Assembly (NCBI RefSeq): GCF_000835495.1
Contig: NW_015622543.1
Coordinates: 5,134,619 to 5,198,618, forward strand
Direction: 5' to 3'
DNA: 64,000 bases
Source: Cladophialophora immunda
Lineage: Eukaryota; Ascomycota; Eurotiomycetes; Chaetothyriales; Herpotrichiellaceae
Every line of letters starts with the position of its first letter. Position 1 is the first letter of the stretch. Positions 58,540 to 64,000 of the stretch are shown piece after piece. The notes beneath the pieces were generated by a model that worked only from the letters and a program-made list of their open reading frames with translations, made no database searches and was not told the origin of the DNA. Made by a program: the position numbers and the translations under genes.

Positions 58540-59160
58540 GGTCGGCGAGCCCAAACGGTAGGGAAAAGTAGGGAAATAACTGTCAGCTCAGCATCACAAA
58601 AAATTACACGGCGCGAAAGAATAAAAGAGCGACATGGGAGAGATGGAGGCTATCAAGAGGAAGAGTGAGAAAGGCTTCGGGACGAGGTGACAATGAGCCT
58701 CGGCAAGGACGCACGGATATCATATTACTGCATTGGTACTGCAGGCTGCTGGTTGGTGTGAGCTCCTACCCAGAGGTGACGCCTAGAAGTCTAGAAGCTC
58801 GTCCCCCAAGCGCCCCAAGAGCCCCCCTCCATTAAGCCCCGTGGCGCGGATTAGGCGGGTAAATGTTCATCATGCCGGTGATCTGTGGCGGTGCGACGCC
58901 CACAAGCCTGCACCATGACGAGGGTCTCTCGCAAAGTGGGATCTTTAGTGGAGTGACAAGACGAGAGCCATGGCATCTCTATCTCTTGGGTGATTGCATC
59001 TGTCCCCGTTTGCCTTCTGCCTTGGTATTGCCATCACCTTCACTTGGTACACATATGTATCCTTGGTAGCATTCATTCATACATGCATTATCCTCATCAT
59101 CGTCTTCTTCGTGGCCTGCTTCCGAGTCCAGCATGAGGAAGCGCAATCACGACGCCCGCC
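58540..59160. promoter_or_regulatory. Divergent promoter region, thioesterase-like and exchanger genes
   Basis: About 620 bp between two divergent starts, including CCCCCAAGCGCCCCAAGAGC-type C-rich sequence near 58800. No specific site could be named. Confidence 0.4.
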
Positions 59161-62100
59161 ATGACATCCTCCTATCGTCCCCCGAGACTGCGCCCAGTCC
59201 GCCAACGAGGTCGCGCCTTCTATTTGACTGCCCTCGTCATCACTCTCTTTGCTTGTTATAGCTTCATGCGAGACCTTAATCATGGCGATTCTTCTCATGG
59301 CCAGAGGCTTGATGCTCGCAGTCTCGCAGCACGCGACCTTGAGGTACCACATTGACTGCGCTCTCAAGCTACCTCCAATGGAGCTCCTCAACTGACTCTT
59401 GATCGATTCCTAGTGTCGACTTGTCCACAAGGCCAAAGACAAATGTACCTTTGTCAAGCAAAATTGTCCCGACGAAGAAGCTGGCCTCCTCTCCTACCTG
59501 CAACTCTACTACTGCTCTCTCTCCGACGCCCAACCGTTAGCGTTTCTGCTCCTCGTCCTCTGGATGAGTCTCCTCTTCAGTACGATCGGCATTGCTGCCT
59601 CGGACTTCCTCTGCATCAATCTGAGTACTATTGCGAATATACTGGGTATGAGCGAGAGTTTGACGGGTGTCACTTTTTTGGCCTTCGGAAACGGCAGTCC
59701 CGACGTCTTTTCCACTTTTGCGGCCATGCGCAGTAACAGTGGCAGCTTGGCTGTGGGAGAATTGGTGGGTGCAGCAGGCTTCATCACTGCTGTGGTCGCG
59801 GGAAGTATGGCCTTGGTTGCGCCTTTTCAAGTCGCCAAAAAGAGTTTCGTACGGGACGTGGGATTCTTTGCCGTGTCGGCGAGTTTCAGCTTGGTGTTCC
59901 TGGCGGACGGGAGCCTGCGACTCTGGGAATCCATCACCATGATTGCGTATTACGTTTTCTATGTGTTTTTTGTGGTTGGCTGGCACTGGTGGCTCTCCCG
60001 ACGACGGAAGAGGAGGCTTGCTGAGACTACGGCGAGATTGCATCACCACATTCCGGAATCGCAAGAGCTGGAGGTGCCTGAAATCGAGGAAGACGAGGAA
60101 GCACGCCCTGCTACGGAACGCACTGGCCTCTTGCGCGAGCAGTCAAACGAGACTATCCCGACCTTACGAACACCGGGAACTCCAGCCTGGAAGGTTGAAG
60201 ACCTCGACGAGGATGACGAAACCCGAGACCGATACCTTGCTGAACTGCAAAGTAGGATGAGAGTCGGCCGACCAGCACGAGGCGAGCGGAGGAATACGAT
60301 GACTCCCATTCGACCAAGTTTGATAGGGGCGCTGGAATTTAGGTCTCTCATGACTTCATTGGAGAAGAAAGCTACTCATGCACAACCTATTGGTCTTCGG
60401 AGGTACTCCGACGATGCATCCGCCGCCCACTCTCCTCTGCCCGTCAGTGCGCCGCCCGGCGCTTCTCAACCGGAGCTAGTCAGCACCCATTATTCAGACT
60501 TGGAGGCTGAGAGTCCACGTCGTGCGCGCGCCGTATCTGCGAATGATGCAACTCATCTGCGCATCGATACAGACTTCCTCAGCGACCGACATTCTGATCG
60601 GAGCTCAGAGAATGTCATTAGCAGCGGCGATTCGACGCCAAATGCAGCTGCTGGGAAACACACGCGGCCGAGCGCGCACATTCTGAGAACGCTCAATGAA
60701 CCATCATCGCAGAGACCACCTTCACCTAAACTTGTCGTGTCCACGTCAGGGCACAACTTGCCAGAAACGGGGTCTCTTTTTTCGGAGCCTTCCAAATCGC
60801 CCAACCTGTTGGCACCGCCTGCGACGACTTTCCACCGACCGGATTACCATGAGGATCATCACTCTGCCAGTCGAAGTCCGGTGATGTCGCCTCGCTCCGG
60901 ACCGAGATTGCAAGTCCCGATCCTGCATACTCCACATCCTGACCATTCCAAGGGAGTGCTGCGTCAGGAGGATTTTCCGCCATACGTGGATTCTCCAATG
61001 ATCCTCACGCCGCTTTCCTCGCGGCCTCCCAGTATTCACCTACCAGCACCTAGCATGTCTCCGCAGTCAACACAACATCTAGGGCTTCTGCCAGACGAAG
61101 AGGAACCACCTATGCGGAGATTTGCATGGTGGCCGTACCGATACCTGCCTGCTCCTCAGGTTATATGTGCGACATTATTTCCCACCATTTACGGGTGGCG
61201 GGAAAAGTCGTACATGGACAAGGTATTGGGAGTGGTCACCGCGCCCAGCGTCTTTCTCCTGGCTATCACCCTTCCGGTCGTCGAACCTAAGGAAGAAACC
61301 GCGGCGGATCCAGATCCCGAGCTCCTGACGCCGGCTGATGGCATCCGGCGCAGATCAGCCAGCTACCTCGAGGCCGCACAAGACGGGTTCGGCCTTAATC
61401 CTAGGTCTGCTTCTTCTGATGGACCACCCCATCCGCACGGAACCGGAATTTCCAGACAAATGTCGGAGCATACCAAAAGCCCTCAGCCAAAAGCGGATGA
61501 GTTGGGTGGGCCCAAGGAATGGAACAGATGGCTGGTGTTCCTCCAAGTGTTCACTGCTCCGTTCTTTGTTGTGACAATTGCCTGGGCCAACATGGACGAC
61601 GACCATACCACGAAGCTTTATGTTCGGATGGTACTGGGATCACTGGTGTTCTCGCTCGTATCGCTTCTTATCCTCCTCTCATTGACCACACCCGATCGCG
61701 AACCCAAATATCGGCCATTACTCTGCTTCTTGGGGTTTGCTGTGGCCATAGGATGGATCTCAACCATCGCCAACGAAGTGGTTGGCGTCCTTAAAGCTTT
61801 CGGGGTGATTCTGGGCATATCGGATGCTATTTTGGGATTGACCATCTTCGCCGTGGGCAACTCGTGTGGTGACTTGGTTGCAGATATCACCGTGGCCAAA
61901 CTAGGTTACCCTGTGATGGCACTGTCGGCGTGCTTTGGTGGACCCATGTTGAACATTTTGCTCGGAATTGGCATTGGAGGGATGTACATGAGCATCACCC
62001 ACGCCACTCACAAGCACGCCAAACACCCTCAAAAACCAATCAAGTATAAACCCTACGAGATCGATGTGAGCACGACGTTGATGATATCGGGAATTACCTT

Positions 62101-62272
62101 GTTAGTGACCTTGGTGGGCTTGCTCATCGTCGTTCCGTTGAACGGATGGAGGATGGATCGCAAGATTGGATTAGGATTGATCTTGCTGTGGTCAGTGTCG
62201 ACCGTGGGCAATGTCATTGTGGAATTGCTTGGATATGGGGGAGACACTGTTCTGTCACACATGTGGAGATGA
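59161..62272 (+). CDS. Sodium/calcium exchanger-family cation antiporter, two exons, 1013 aa
   Basis: Integral membrane Ca2+/cation antiporter, probably of an internal membrane or the vacuole. Exons 59161-59343 and 59414-62272, joined by a 70-bp intron that adds an N-terminal membrane segment (AFYLTALVITLFACYSF) and a luminal Cys segment (CRLVHKAKDKCTFVKQNCPD). The two alpha repeats are complete: GMSESLTGVTFLAFGNGSPDVFS and, near the C-terminus, GISDAILGLTIFAVGNSCGDLVAD, both with the GNxxxD/S ion-binding core. A long, acidic and Ser/Pro-rich cytosolic loop of about 450 residues separates the halves, as in fungal members related to yeast YDL206W. Frame intact. Confidence 0.92.
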
Positions 62273-63284
62273 CATGGATATACCCAGACATGTTGGATTT
62301 CACAGGTGTTCAAGGTGTCGAGGCTCAAACCAACGACAGCAACATAATGGGAGCCTACCCAAGTACATATATACTATATTCTTTCTCTGTGCCTGGCTTT
62401 ATGCTGAAAAAAAAAAGCACTGCCTATATTCGATATCCGAAAGATCTTTTGGCATCTCGAGGTTAGAGACGAGGCTGTTGGTCCCTGCAAGGCTGCACAA
62501 GCACGACAAGGCAAGTTCTTCCTTGTGATCGACCTGATTGTCTGGAGCGTGGGAAATATCGGAGCCGTCATCTACAGTCGTCTACTAGATCTCTATTTAC
62601 CTACGCACGTTAAGCAGCTTGGATTCCGAATTTCGCTATTGGGCTCGTCCCGGGTCCGATACGGCGTGTGCAATAACCGATCCTGAAGCCACTAAGGCTA
62701 TTCGGAGACGCTTTGATTGGCAACCCTTTGGCGAACCTCGGCTTCTCTCAGCGGATGGGAGGGACGAGATACGGCCAATGTCGGCCACTGGCGCATCGAG
62801 ACGGAGAGGCGACCACAGTGGCCATTCAGCAAGCCAGATGACGACTGCGGGACCCCCAGAGAGGATTCGCTATGTGCGAAGTATTCATCAAGGAGACGCC
62901 ACTAGGAGTCCACATTGAATTGTCGTGGTCATTGCGGACTTGGATCGGCCTTTTTCCTTTTACCCCAGATCCAGGCAAGCTCGCGAGAGGCTTCGTGCTG
63001 GACGATATACATTCTGGAAGATCTCTTGGTCTTTTCTATCAACACACCCCCAAGATACTGCGGTTGTCTGCGCTTCTCCTCGAGCACACTCAACTCTTCT
63101 CGCAGAGAACTCTCCCCTCTTCGTTTACCACTGGTGTCCAACAAGACAACGTTGCACGGCAGAGCAGCTCCGGCACAAATTATTCAGCATCACATCCGGC
63201 CTGCTCTAGAGATCAAGACGTATACTTTCGATTCTGAAAAAATATCACTGCCGCTTCCTGAATCGACCAGGAGGTCACAGAACC
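62273..63284. other. Intergenic region, no supported gene
   Basis: It includes an A-run near 62407 and several overlapping short frames on both strands (62619-62918, 62872-63237, 62915-63376) with no family likeness. They may be 3' and 5' untranslated sequence of the neighbours. Confidence 0.5.
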
Positions 63285-64000
63285 ATGCCTATCAAGTCGG
63301 ACTTCCCGGACGTCGACCTTCAGGTCACAGACATCTGGTCGTTTTTGTTCAACAGAAAAGATCGGGAATTTCCTGATGATCATGGTGAGCTTTGTCGTTG
63401 TTTTTACTTCTTTTGATTCTGGTGAGCTTGTCCTCTTAAGACCCAAGGAGCTGGAAGAGATTGGAGATCTTTCCCCAGCGTCTTGAGCAGGATGGATGAA
63501 GTCTGGGTATGAAAAGAGGTCGCCATGCAAATTCGAAAGCCCTCGCTATTGGGGAGAGCATAATAATGTGAACATGGGACGCTGTTGATGGACATCCCCT
63601 TCTACCAACGGCTACCAACCATACCAGAACAAGCCCATACTGACCTGTGAATCCCTCTGATCAGTCATATTCCAATCCGCCGACTCCCTCGCCCGAAAAT
63701 ACACCTTTTCGTCGCTGCGGCAATCCAGCATCGACTTCGGCAAGGGTCTCAAAGCCAACTTCAACTTCCGCAAAGCCGACGTCCTAGGCCTCTTCGTCCC
63801 CAATGACATTGATGTCCCGCCTGTCGTCCTGGGGACACTCTGGGCCGGCGGTGTCGTCTCGCCCGCAAACCCAGGCTACACAGTCGCCGAACTGGCCTAC
63901 CAACTAAAGGACTCTGGCGCGAAAGTCCTGTGCACACACCTATCCGCCCTCGACACGGCACGCAAGGCGGCCCGCGAAGTCGGCATCCCAGAGACTCATA
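63285..64000 (+). CDS. 4-coumarate:CoA-ligase-like AMP-dependent synthetase, 5' part
   Basis: Adenylate-forming enzyme activating a carboxylic acid to an acyl-AMP/CoA thioester. ATG 63285 begins MPIKSDFPDVDLQVTDIWSF. A long 280-bp intron (63385-63664, GTGAGC donor, GATCAG acceptor) rejoins in phase to VIFQSADSLARKYTFSSLRQ. The N-terminal AMP-binding block follows: VLGLFVPNDIDVPPVVLGTLW, AGGVVSPANPGYTVAELAYQ and LKDSGAKVLCTH. Similar fungal enzymes are often peroxisomal, but the C-terminus lies outside the window. The intron is the longest in the window; a second intron inside cannot be excluded. Confidence 0.88.

Noticed and set aside
62619..63376. Cluster of overlapping ORFs before the ligase gene
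   Set aside because: Three plus-strand frames and shadows overlap without a family match or consistent splicing, so no gene model could be built.
1..64000. tRNA, rRNA and bacterial-type features
   Set aside because: No cloverleaf with the GGTTCGAATCC-type arm was noticed by eye and no rRNA-like tract was seen. Operon signals and ribosome-binding sites do not apply to this fungal DNA.

Overview
The window looks like nuclear DNA of a filamentous ascomycete (Pezizomycotina). Genes carry several short introns (about 45-115 bp) with GTRNGY donors, CTAAC/CTGAC-like branch sites and YAG acceptors. There are two Zn2Cys6 regulators, a fungal DUF5519 protein, an NmrA-like reductase, a GABA/choline-type permease and a fungal cation exchanger. 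Large blocks carry the mark of repeat-induced point mutation (RIP): CpA and TpG are rare, TpA is very common, CpG is kept, and degraded frames are broken mainly by TAA/TAG. Genus cannot be read from the sequence.

Region 1 (1-24,490) is one matryoshka of three RIP-degraded Ty3/gypsy LTR retrotransposons. Element A (95-24106, minus strand, 233-bp LTRs, TSD CTTAC) is interrupted inside its reverse transcriptase by element B (4740-21775, minus, 278-bp LTRs, TSD CTAG). B is itself interrupted by element C (7029-12611, plus, 416-bp LTRs, TSD TCTTC). Removing B restores a continuous A reverse-transcriptase frame. A and C end in chromodomain-like sequences (chromoviruses).

Region 2 (24.5-34.2 kb) holds a truncated SDR reductase, a six-exon Zn2Cys6 regulator (26667-29165), a DUF5519 protein (29763-30743), an NmrA/isoflavone-reductase-like enzyme with a 17-bp exon (31295-32354), and a gene remnant.

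Region 3 (34.25-37.0 kb) is a second RIP-degraded block. It contains a small intact-looking island with an ORF and a good intron (35505-35825).

Region 4 (38.2-50.8 kb) looks like a catabolic or specialised-metabolism cluster: a RidA-amine oxidase fusion, a Zn2Cys6 regulator, a Baeyer-Villiger-type monooxygenase, a secreted BBE-like FAD oxidase, an amino-acid/choline-type permease and a small membrane protein. Three members carry apparent null lesions: a frameshift in the amine oxidase, an in-frame TAA in the monooxygenase, and an in-frame TGA in the membrane protein. A plausible reading is that the cluster is decaying between two RIP blocks and the core genome.

Region 5 (51-64 kb) is ordinary gene space: a possible TM/coiled-coil protein, an ankyrin-like protein, a 630-aa secreted protein, an acyl-CoA thioesterase-like protein, a 1013-aa sodium/calcium exchanger-family protein, and the 5' end of a 4-coumarate:CoA-ligase-like adenylating enzyme running off the window. 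Exon coordinates were worked out by hand from frames and splice signals. Totals divide by three in every multi-exon model where both ends lie in the window, except the amine oxidase, whose reading frame is broken. Individual borders could still be off by a base or two.
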